Shown here: piece after piece, positions 1-5,708 of the stretch
Position numbering within the stretch: position 1 is the stretch's first letter
Layout of the letters: each line of letters starts with the position of its first letter
NCBI GenBank assembly: GCA_017882065.1
Contig: JADGQD010000086.1
Coordinates: forward strand, 1-7,940
DNA length: 7,940 nt
Source of the DNA: Anaerolineales bacterium
Lineage (GTDB): Bacteria; Chloroflexota; Anaerolineae; Anaerolineales; Villigracilaceae
Reading direction: 5' to 3'
The notes under the pieces: generated by a model
The model's input: the letters and a program-made list of their open reading frames with translations, nothing else
Told to the model about the DNA's origin: nothing
The model's database searches: none
Translations under genes and position numbers: made by a program

Positions 1-765
1 AATCGCATCTCGATGATCTTCCAGCAGCCGCAGTCGGCCCTCAATCCGGTCTTCAAAGTTGGTGACCAGATTGCCGAGGTGCTCAGTATTCATCAGGATT
101 ATGGCAAGGAAAGTGGAAAGAAACGTGCCATTGAGTTGTTGAGCATGGTGGGTATTCCGGAACCTGAAAAACGCGCGGATGCGTTTCCTCACGAGCTTTC
201 CGGTGGCATGGCTCAACGTGTTATGATTGCTATGGCGCTGGCCTGTGTTCCCGAACTGTTGATTGCAGATGAGCCGACTACCGCACTGGATGTGACTATC
301 CAGGCCCAAATCCTGGATATAATGCGCGATTTACGCAACAAAGTCGGTGCTTCGGTTGTTCTCATTACACATGACCTGGGTGTGGTGGCGGAGATGGCTG
401 AACGCGTCGCAGTAATGTATGCTGGTCGGATTGTGGAGCAGGCCGATGTCAAGGCCCTGTTCGCCAACCCGCGTCACCCATACACCCAGGGGCTGATGGG
501 TTCCATCCCTATTATGGGGAAAATTAAAGAGCGTTTGGAAGTAATCCCTGGCATGGTCCCCAACCTGGTTAATCTACCACCGGGCTGCCGCTTTGCTCCC
601 CGGTGCAAAGCGCGCATTGAACACCAGTTACAAATTTGTACAGAGACTGAACCAGATTTGATCCCGGTCTCCGTGGTAGTCCCGGTTCCAGCACGGGGCT
701 CCGATCACATTGTTCGCTGTTGGCTTTATCAAGATCGGGCGGGACATCACGCTCCATTGGGGTAA
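1..765 (+). CDS. dppD: Peptide ABC transporter ATP-binding protein, DppD/OppD type (5' truncated by window)
   Basis: This is the ATPase of a dipeptide/oligopeptide importer, working on the cytoplasmic face with the DppF-type ATPase encoded next. The frame is open from base 1, so the ATG at 13 is internal: the text around it is the Q-loop region (MIFQQPQSALNP), and the Walker A part lies outside the window. Counting from that Met, the signature LSGGMAQR is at about residues 62-69, Walker B LLIADEP at 82-88 with catalytic Glu87, and the H-loop His at 120. The C-terminal oligopeptide-transporter (oligo_HPY) extension follows, with GCRFAPRC and four cysteines (192, 198, 209, 236). Some DppD proteins bind an iron-sulfur cluster in this domain; whether this one does is unknown. 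Between the third and fourth Cys there is an insertion of about 9 residues (roughly 219-228) made by a dispersed repeat. The transporter family is secure; exact substrate is not. Confidence 0.93.
   Translation, partial: NRISMIFQQPQSALNPVFKVGDQIAEVLSIHQDYGKESGKKRAIELLSMVGIPEPEKRADAFPHELSGGMAQRVMIAMALACVPELLIADEPTTALDVTIQAQILDIMRDLRNKVGASVVLITHDLGVVAEMAERVAVMYAGRIVEQADVKALFANPRHPYTQGLMGSIPIMGKIKERLEVIPGMVPNLVNLPPGCRFAPRCKARIEHQLQICTETEPDLIPVSVVVPVPARGSDHIVRCWLYQDRAGHHAPLG
662..698 (-). repeat. Dispersed GAACCGGGACTA repeat, inverted copy inside the DppD-type gene
   Basis: On the minus strand this segment carries the 12-mer GAACCGGGACTA (complement of 677-688). Bases 672-692 are the exact reverse complement of 3695-3715 in glmU, 21 of 21 positions. 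A second, degenerate GACCGGGA lies 18 bp further along. The copy is flanked by CCGTG (671-675) and CACGG (692-696), which could pair around a 16-nt loop. The host gene stays open, reading the complement as roughly SVVVPVPAR, where family members normally pass directly from EPxLxEV to a GHxVRCWLY-like end. That an insertion occurred here is inferred from recalled family sequences. Confidence 0.75.
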
Positions 766-804
766 GGCAGTAGGAAATAATATATTCGATTGGAGTAGTT
801 CTCA

Positions 805-1803
805 ATGACCATGACGGCGATGAGCGAACCTATTGTCGGAAAAGATTTGGTGGTGGTAAAAGACCTGGTGAAGTATTTCCCTGTCCGCTCCGGGTTGTTA
901 CAGCGCGTAGTTGGGTGGGTGCAGGCTGTGGATGGGGTAAGTTTCACTATTCGCGAGGGAGAGACTCTGGGAATGGTGGGTGAATCCGGTTGCGGTAAAA
1001 CAACCGTTGGACGAGCCATGCTGCGCTTGATTGAACCGACTTCGGGTTCGGTTAAATTTGGTGGGACAGATGTCCTTAGTTTGAAGGGGAAAGCATTGAA
1101 ATCCATGCGCCGTAACATGCAAATCATTTTCCAGGACCCGTATGCCTCGCTCGATCCGCGCATGCCCATTGGTGAGTCGGTGATAGAAGGGCTGAATGTA
1201 CATGGTATTGGTACTCACCGCGAACGGGCCGAAACCATGCTGGAGACACTGAAGAAAGTCGGTCTGGAAGATTATCACGCCCGCCGCTACCCGCATGAGT
1301 TCTCTGGCGGACAGCGTCAGCGCATTGGGATTGCACGTGCCCTGGCCCTGCGTCCCAAGTTCATTATCTGTGATGAGCCGGTCTCGGCGCTGGATGTGTC
1401 CATCCAGTCGCAGGTTTTGAATATCCTTAAAGACCTCCAGAAAGAATTCGGGTTAACCTACCTCTTTATCGCTCACAACTTGAGTGTAGTGGAACACATC
1501 TCAGACCGTGTGGCGGTGATGTACCTGGGCAAAATGGTGGAACTGGCTAGCCGCGAAGGACTCTATCGCGAAGCGCTCCATCCGTATACCAAAGCGCTGT
1601 TCTCGGCCATCCCGGTTCCCGACCCGACTATCAAACGGGACCGCATCATCCTGAAAGGTGACGTGCCCAGCCCGCTCAATCCGCCCAAGGGTTGTCGGTT
1701 TCATCCGCGTTGCCCGGTGGCAATTGACAAATGTTCGGTCGAGGAACCGGTCTTCAAGGAATCTAAACCGGATCACTGGGCAGCTTGTTGGTTGGTGGAA
1801 TAA
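805..1803 (+). CDS. dppF: Peptide ABC transporter ATP-binding protein, DppF/OppF type
   Basis: This 332-residue protein is the second ATPase of the peptide importer and should pair with the upstream DppD-type subunit beneath the membrane permeases. The whole nucleotide-binding domain is visible: Walker A GESGCGKTT (59-67), Q-loop Gln110 in IIFQDPYASLDP, signature FSGGQRQR (166-173), Walker B FIICDEP (186-192) with Glu191, and H-loop His224. The oligo_HPY C-terminus follows, with GCRFHPRCP at 296-304 and a four-cysteine pattern (297, 303, 310, 328). Length is normal for the family. The start at 805 has GGAG at 792-795, nine bases upstream; in-frame ATGs at 811 and 820 are possible alternatives. 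It lies 39 bp after the DppD-type stop, with no terminator between, so the two are probably cotranscribed. Unlike its neighbour it carries no repeat insertion. Confidence 0.95.
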   Translation: MTMTAMSEPIVGKDLVVVKDLVKYFPVRSGLLQRVVGWVQAVDGVSFTIREGETLGMVGESGCGKTTVGRAMLRLIEPTSGSVKFGGTDVLSLKGKALKSMRRNMQIIFQDPYASLDPRMPIGESVIEGLNVHGIGTHRERAETMLETLKKVGLEDYHARRYPHEFSGGQRQRIGIARALALRPKFIICDEPVSALDVSIQSQVLNILKDLQKEFGLTYLFIAHNLSVVEHISDRVAVMYLGKMVELASREGLYREALHPYTKALFSAIPVPDPTIKRDRIILKGDVPSPLNPPKGCRFHPRCPVAIDKCSVEEPVFKESKPDHWAACWLVE

Positions 1804-1819
1804 TCTTTTTGGGAAACAT

Positions 1820-2851
1820 ATGTCCCCACATCGTATTTTGATTGTAGATGATCAACGTGAGATCAGCCGCCTGCTGCGGTCGACACTGGAAACCCTTGAG
1901 TATGAACTCGAGGTGGTTGAAATTCCATCCGGCGAGGAAGCCATTCTCTATAGCGCTCGCAAAAAAATAGACCTGCTGGTTTCTGATTACCGTCTCGCTG
2001 GAATGTCGGGCATCGAATTGATGCGCAAGGTGCAAAAAAACCATCCTCAGGCCAAGATCATTCTGGTGACCGGGCAGACCGATCCCAAGATCCGCAAAGA
2101 AGTTGCCGAGGCCGGGGCAGATGCCTTCTTCATCAAACCGGTCCCGATGGCCGATTTCCTGGACGCAGTTGAACGTCTCCTGAATTTGGTCGAGACGATT
2201 CTGCCGCCTGAACCGATTGCGGCTGATGATACAGAGATCCAGCGCGGCCTTCCGGACCTGCTGGCTGGCTTGCGCCAGGAACTGGCAGCGACCGCCGTTT
2301 TCCTGCTGAATGACGCCGGTCGAATCCTGGCGCGTGCCGGGGATCTGACGGATAGCGATAATGAAGTTGCCCTGATTTCTTCTTTGCTTTCAATTCATTA
2401 TGCCGGACAGAAGGTATCGCGTCTCATCGGCCAAAAAACAGCCTCGAACTGGCACGTTTTCGATGGTGGCAAATATGATCTGGTTTTTGCACCAGTAGGG
2501 TTGACACTTGCCATGCTGGTCATCGGGAAGGGGATCGCTGGCGAGGATAAGGTATTGAAAACGGTTGACATTTTCTCGGCCGCGCGAAAGAACATTGAAC
2601 AAGTGATTGGCGAGACAGCCCAGGGCACTTCGGCTGCCCAGGAACCGCTTATACCTCCGTTTGAAGAGATCGAGCAGAGAATGAAAGAAATGGAGCCGTT
2701 GTTCAAGGACGTGAAAAAGAAACTCAATTCCGCCGAGGTGAACGAGTTCTGGAATAACGCCGCCGATAAGCACAAAACACTCGCCAAACCAGACATGCTC
2801 TCTTATGAGCAGGCAAAACAACTTGGCCTGGCCCCCGAGGATGAGTCCTAG
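1820..2851 (+). CDS. Response regulator: receiver domain plus uncharacterised C-terminal region (no DNA-binding domain seen)
   Basis: A 343-residue protein beginning with a CheY-like receiver domain (about 4-122): acidic pair Asp10-Asp11, phospho-acceptor Asp56 in LLVSDYRL, Thr84 in ILVTGQ, and Lys106 in FFIKPVP. These are all the residues needed for phosphorylation. After a Pro/Glu-rich linker (about 127-140), residues 143-265 look like a small alpha/beta sensory fold; LPDLLAGLRQELAATAVFLL and NDAGRILARAGDL recall Roadblock/LC7 or GAF-type domains, but this is a weak resemblance. The tail (278-343) is charged, probably helical, with no helix-turn-helix, GGDEF, EAL or kinase motif. The start at 1820 is chosen because the receiver fold begins there; the same frame stays open further upstream, within dppF, but adds only non-domain sequence. 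It begins 16 bp after dppF with a poor ribosome site. No histidine kinase is adjacent, so its partner is unknown. Confidence 0.85.
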   Translation: MSPHRILIVDDQREISRLLRSTLETLEYELEVVEIPSGEEAILYSARKKIDLLVSDYRLAGMSGIELMRKVQKNHPQAKIILVTGQTDPKIRKEVAEAGADAFFIKPVPMADFLDAVERLLNLVETILPPEPIAADDTEIQRGLPDLLAGLRQELAATAVFLLNDAGRILARAGDLTDSDNEVALISSLLSIHYAGQKVSRLIGQKTASNWHVFDGGKYDLVFAPVGLTLAMLVIGKGIAGEDKVLKTVDIFSAARKNIEQVIGETAQGTSAAQEPLIPPFEEIEQRMKEMEPLFKDVKKKLNSAEVNEFWNNAADKHKTLAKPDMLSYEQAKQLGLAPEDES

Positions 2852-2877
2852 CCATGCCGCCGGGGCTGTGATACAAT
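2849..2877 (+). promoter_or_regulatory. Putative promoter of tRNA-Gln
   Basis: TACAAT at 2872-2877 matches the -10 consensus at five of six bases and is directly preceded by TGA (2869-2871), an extended -10 arrangement. Seventeen bases upstream, TAGCCA at 2849-2854 matches four of six -35 positions; it overlaps the stop codon of the response regulator gene. Transcription would begin near 2884, about five bases before the mature tRNA end. Confidence 0.5.
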
Positions 2878-2888
2878 TCGCGCCGCCT

Positions 2889-2959
2889 TGGGGCGTTGTG
2901 CAATGGCAGCACGTCAGCCTTTGGAGCTGATTATCTTGGTTCGAATCCAGGCGCCCCAG
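2889..2959 (+). tRNA. tRNA-Gln (anticodon TTG)
   Basis: The full cloverleaf can be drawn by hand. The acceptor stem is TGGGGCG (2889-2895) with CGCCCCA (2952-2958), seven pairs. The D arm is GTGC/GCAC (2898-2901, 2909-2912) with a 7-nt loop containing GG. The anticodon stem is TCAGC/GCTGA (2914-2918, 2926-2930) with loop CTTTGGA, giving anticodon TTG at 2921-2923. The variable loop is TTAT. The T arm is CTTGG/CCAGG with one G-U pair and loop TTCGAAT. The first pair U1-A72 and discriminator G (2959) are both typical of glutamine tRNAs. The 3' CCA is not encoded (CCT follows) and must be added enzymatically. Confidence 0.96.
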
Positions 2960-2965
2960 CCTTCA

Positions 2966-2998
2966 TCTCCGCCTGCCCGAAGGGCGGAGACTTTTTTT
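2966..2998 (+). terminator. Intrinsic terminator after tRNA-Gln
   Basis: An 8-bp perfect stem, TCTCCGCC (2966-2973) with GGCGGAGA (2983-2990), closes a 9-nt loop and is followed by C and seven T residues (2992-2998). An alternative inner pairing GCCC-GAA-GGGC is also possible. It lies seven bases after the tRNA, insulating it from glmU. Confidence 0.9.
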
Positions 2999-3064
2999 CC
3001 CCTATTCGAACCTCGTCGTATTTCTAACGCCGGCAGCGCAGGCCCTTTTGGTTAGGAGATACCT

Positions 3065-4504
3065 ATGAAAATTACTGCTGTTATCCTCGCTGCCGGACAG
3101 GGCACGCGCATGAACTCCGATCTGCCGAAGGTGCTGCATCCCGTCTGTGGAGTGCCGATGATCGCCCATTCCCTGGCAGCTGTGAAAACCGCCAGTAGCG
3201 AGACGCCGGTCGTCATCATTGGACACGGGGCTGAAGCGGTGCGCGAGTTCCTCGGTGAGAGGGCCCGTTGCGTCGTTCAGGACCCGCAACTGGGTACCGG
3301 GCACGCCGTCCAGCAGGCCGAATCCACCCTGCGTGGCAAAACGGACCTGGTGCTGGTGGTCTACGCCGATATGCCGCTCCTGCGCCCTGAGACCATCAAG
3401 GGGCTCGTCGAGACCCAGAAAGCCAACAAGGGCCCGCTCACCATGTTGACGGTCAGCGCCGCCGATCCGCGCGGGTTCGGGCGGGTGGTCCGAGGTACGG
3501 GTGGCAGCGTGCAGGCCATTGTCGAGGAAGCCGCGGCGACGGAGGAGCAATTGTCCATCCACGAGTTGAACGTCGGCGCGTACTGTTTCTCCGCCGACTG
3601 GTTGTGGGATGCCCTGCACAAAATTAAAGTTTCGCCCCGTACCCCGTCCCCCGTACTAGAACCGGGACTATCACGCGGGAACCGGGACTACGCCGCTGGA
3701 ACCGGGACTACCACGCAAAAGGGTGAATATTACCTGACGGATACGGTTGCACTGGCAGTGCAGGCCGGGCTGACGGTGCAGGCGCTGGTCAGCGATGACC
3801 CGGTGGAGACGATTGGCATTAACACCCGCGTCCACCTGGCTGAGGCGGAGGTGGCCATGCGCCAGCGCATCAATCGGGCGCACATGCTGGCGGGCGTGAC
3901 CATCGTGGACCCAGCTTCGACCTACATCGAACCGGGTATAAAGATTGGCCGGGATACGGTCATCTGGCCGAATACCTATCTGCGCGGCAAGACGGTCATC
4001 GGCGAAGGTTGTGTCATCGGGCCGAATACGATCGCGGAGGATACGACTGTCGGTGATTGCTGCGAAATCCTGGCTGCCGTGATGGAAGGGGCCGTGGTCG
4101 AAGACAACGTAGGCATCGGGCCGTTTGCTCGTTTGCGCAAGGGAGCGCACCTGTGCAAGGGTGTCCACGTGGGCAACTTCGGCGAAATCAAGGATTCAAC
4201 TCTCGGCTCCGGTACGAAGATGGGGCATTTCTCGTACATTGGCAATGCTACCATTGGCAACAATGTCAACATTGGTGCGGGGACGGTCACCTGCAACTAC
4301 GACGGCGTGCACAAAAACCCGACCGAGATTGGCGAGGACGTGTTCATCGGTTCGGATACCATGCTGGTTGCGCCAGTGAAAATCGGGGCGCGCTCCCGCA
4401 CCGGCGCGGGGGCGGTTGTCACGAAGGATGTGGAGCCGGATACGCTGGTGGTCGGCGTCCCGGCGCGGCCCATCAAGAAATTGAATGAGGCGAAAAATGA
4501 TTAA
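3065..4504 (+). CDS. glmU: Bifunctional UDP-GlcNAc pyrophosphorylase / glucosamine-1-phosphate N-acetyltransferase, with repeat-derived insertion
   Basis: GlmU acetylates glucosamine-1-phosphate and couples the product to UTP, giving UDP-GlcNAc for peptidoglycan and other glycans; it acts in the cytoplasm. The N-terminal uridylyltransferase carries LAAGQGTRM (8-16), Lys22, GTG at 77-79, YAD at 100-102, Glu154 and Asn169. The C-terminal left-handed beta-helix begins at about 276, with repeated I/V-G hexapeptides and Arg358, Lys376, catalytic His388, Tyr391 and NYDG at 411-414. Against remembered E. coli numbering, residues up to Asn169 align with no offset, while Asn253 and His388 are shifted by 26 and 25. 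Thus about 26 extra residues lie between; they are the segment around 191-217, encoded by a tandem repeat. The protein is 479 residues against 456 in E. coli. AGGAG at 3054-3058, six bases before the ATG, supports the start. Both active sites look intact. Confidence 0.96.
   Translation: MKITAVILAAGQGTRMNSDLPKVLHPVCGVPMIAHSLAAVKTASSETPVVIIGHGAEAVREFLGERARCVVQDPQLGTGHAVQQAESTLRGKTDLVLVVYADMPLLRPETIKGLVETQKANKGPLTMLTVSAADPRGFGRVVRGTGGSVQAIVEEAAATEEQLSIHELNVGAYCFSADWLWDALHKIKVSPRTPSPVLEPGLSRGNRDYAAGTGTTTQKGEYYLTDTVALAVQAGLTVQALVSDDPVETIGINTRVHLAEAEVAMRQRINRAHMLAGVTIVDPASTYIEPGIKIGRDTVIWPNTYLRGKTVIGEGCVIGPNTIAEDTTVGDCCEILAAVMEGAVVEDNVGIGPFARLRKGAHLCKGVHVGNFGEIKDSTLGSGTKMGHFSYIGNATIGNNVNIGAGTVTCNYDGVHKNPTEIGEDVFIGSDTMLVAPVKIGARSRTGAGAVVTKDVEPDTLVVGVPARPIKKLNEAKND
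3649..3715 (+). repeat. Three tandem 20-bp units with GAACCGGGACTA core, inside glmU
   Basis: The 12-mer GAACCGGGACTA occurs perfectly at 3659-3670, 3679-3690 and 3699-3710, an exact 20-bp period. The 8-bp linkers differ (TCACGCGG, CGCCGCTG, then CCACGCAA). A CCCCGTACTA leader precedes the first unit and matches the leader of the inverted copy near 698 at most positions. Since 20 is not divisible by 3, the three cores are translated in three frames as EPGL, NRDY and GTGT, all without stops. The total extra length is a multiple of three, so glmU remains in frame. Codon context and Pro/Gly-rich product differ from the surrounding enzyme, and suggest a flexible surface loop between domains. Confidence 0.9.
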
Positions 4505-4907
4505 ACTGACCGAGGATGAACGCCGCGCGTTGATTGATCTGGCGAACGAAGCCCGTCGCCGGGCATACGTGCCGTATTCGAATTACCAGGTCGGCGCGGC
4601 GCTGCGGACCAGGTCCGGGCGCATCTTTACCGGCTGTAACGTCGAGAATGCTGCCTACCCAACCAGCATATGTGCCGAGCGCGTCGCCATCTACAAGGCG
4701 GTCTCGGAAGGGGAAAAGGAGTTTGATGTGATCACGGTGGTCACACCCAATGGCGGGACGCCGTGCGGCGGCTGCCGCCAGGTTATGGCAGAATTCGGTC
4801 TCGACACGGTTGTACTGGTCGCCAATGGCGAAGGCCGGTTGGTACAGGAGACCACCGTTGCCGGGCTGTTGCCGGGGGCGTTTACGCCGAAGGATATGAA
4901 GAGGTAG
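4497..4907 (+). CDS. cdd: Cytidine deaminase
   Basis: A 136-residue zinc enzyme that deaminates cytidine and deoxycytidine to uridine and deoxyuridine in pyrimidine salvage. It has the complete catalytic signature: NVENAAYPTSICAER, with zinc ligand Cys59 and proton-shuttling Glu61, and PCGGCRQ, with zinc ligands Cys90 and Cys93. The length matches the small, tetrameric type. The ATG at 4497 is preferred over the in-frame ATG at 4485 because GAGG (4487-4490) lies six bases before it, and IKLTEDERRALIDLA is a natural N-terminus; the longer form would add MRRK. The start overlaps the last codons of glmU (ATGATTAA), suggesting translational coupling. The stop codon abuts a perfect palindrome. Confidence 0.94.
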   Translation: MIKLTEDERRALIDLANEARRRAYVPYSNYQVGAALRTRSGRIFTGCNVENAAYPTSICAERVAIYKAVSEGEKEFDVITVVTPNGGTPCGGCRQVMAEFGLDTVVLVANGEGRLVQETTVAGLLPGAFTPKDMKR

Positions 4908-4934
4908 TAGGGGCGCAATATATTGCGCCCCTAC
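4907..4934. repeat. 28-bp perfect palindrome between cdd and recO
   Basis: The left arm GTAGGGGCGCAATA (4907-4920) is the exact reverse complement of the right arm (4921-4934), with the axis inside ATAT. It starts at the last base of the cdd stop codon and ends seven bases before the recO ATG, so it fills almost the whole intergenic space. As RNA it would form a GC-rich stem of about 12 bp with a 4-nt loop. No T-run follows on either strand, so it is not a classical terminator. It resembles a dispersed REP-like palindrome; it could modulate cdd mRNA stability or recO translation. Confidence 0.85.
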
Positions 4935-4941
4935 GGGTTGT

Positions 4942-5700
4942 ATGGTCGAACAACGTTCTTTCCGTGTTGAAGCTGTCGTCCTCCGCCATGCTGACTGGGG
5001 TGAGGCCGACCGCCTGATTACGCTCTATACGCGCGAGCGCGGCAAGGTGCGCGCCATAGCCAAGGGCGCCCGCAAGATCCGCTCCCGCAAGGCGGGACAT
5101 CTGGAACCGTTCACGCGCGTGACCCTGCAATTGGCGCGCGGCCACGACCTGTTTATCGTCACCCAGGCTGATACGGTGGATGCCTATCTGCCCATCCATG
5201 AGAACCTGGTCAAGACCAGCCATGCAGCCTATGTTGTCGAACTGCTCGACCGATTCACTTACGAAGACGATTCTGAGAACTACAACATCTTTCGCCTGCT
5301 GACCGAGGCACTAGCGCGCCTGGAGAAGGAAGTTGACCCCTGGCTGGCGATCCGTTATTATGAAGTGCGGCTGCTGGATTTGCTCGGCTACCGCCCGCAC
5401 TTGTTTGAGTGTGCCAACTGCGGCAGGGAGATCAAGGCGGAAGACCAGTATTTTTCTGCCGCCCAGGGCGGTGTGCTCTGTCCAGCCTGCGGAGTGGGTC
5501 TGCCGGGCGTCTGGAGCGTGTCGGTGGAGGCGCTCAAGTACCTGCGCCACTTCCAGCGCAGTGACTACGCTGGAGCTCAGCGGGCGCGGCCGGCTCCCGA
5601 GGTCCAGAGCGAAGTCGAGGCGCTTTTACAACACTATGTCACGTATTTATTGGAACGCGGTTTGAATTCCCCCGGTTTCATCCGTCAAATTAATAAGTAG
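4942..5700 (+). CDS. recO: DNA repair protein RecO
   Basis: RecO mediates RecF-pathway recombination: it binds DNA and RecR and helps load RecA onto SSB-coated single strands. The 252-residue protein shows the RecO layout: an N-terminal OB-fold (about 1-80) with FRVEAVVLRHADWGEADRLITLYTRERGKVRAIAKGA-type sequence, a helical middle, and a four-cysteine zinc site with CANC at 157-160 and CPAC at 180-183. Length is normal. The start at 4942 fits the family N-terminus, but no good Shine-Dalgarno sequence precedes it; the palindrome ends seven bases upstream, so initiation probably depends on coupling to cdd or on that hairpin being opened. It converges with the minus-strand oxidoreductase gene, whose stop lies eight bases past the recO stop, with no clear terminator in the gap. 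Confidence 0.93.
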   Translation: MVEQRSFRVEAVVLRHADWGEADRLITLYTRERGKVRAIAKGARKIRSRKAGHLEPFTRVTLQLARGHDLFIVTQADTVDAYLPIHENLVKTSHAAYVVELLDRFTYEDDSENYNIFRLLTEALARLEKEVDPWLAIRYYEVRLLDLLGYRPHLFECANCGREIKAEDQYFSAAQGGVLCPACGVGLPGVWSVSVEALKYLRHFQRSDYAGAQRARPAPEVQSEVEALLQHYVTYLLERGLNSPGFIRQINK

Positions 5701-5708
5701 GAGCAGGC

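Noticed and set aside
1609..1650. Possible further copy of the dispersed repeat in dppF (CCCGGTTCCCGACCC, ACGGGACCG)
   Set aside because: The core 12-mer is absent and the encoded IPVPDPTIKRDRI is normal conserved family sequence.
1658..1819. Upstream extension of the response regulator frame into dppF
   Set aside because: It overlaps the conserved dppF C-terminus, while the receiver fold starts cleanly at 1820.
3659..3715. CRISPR array
   Set aside because: Repeats are 12 bp with 8-bp linkers, too short, inside a coding gene, and no cas gene is present.
3671..4168. Minus-strand open frame of 165 codons inside glmU
   Set aside because: It is antisense to strongly conserved GlmU sequence and resembles no protein.
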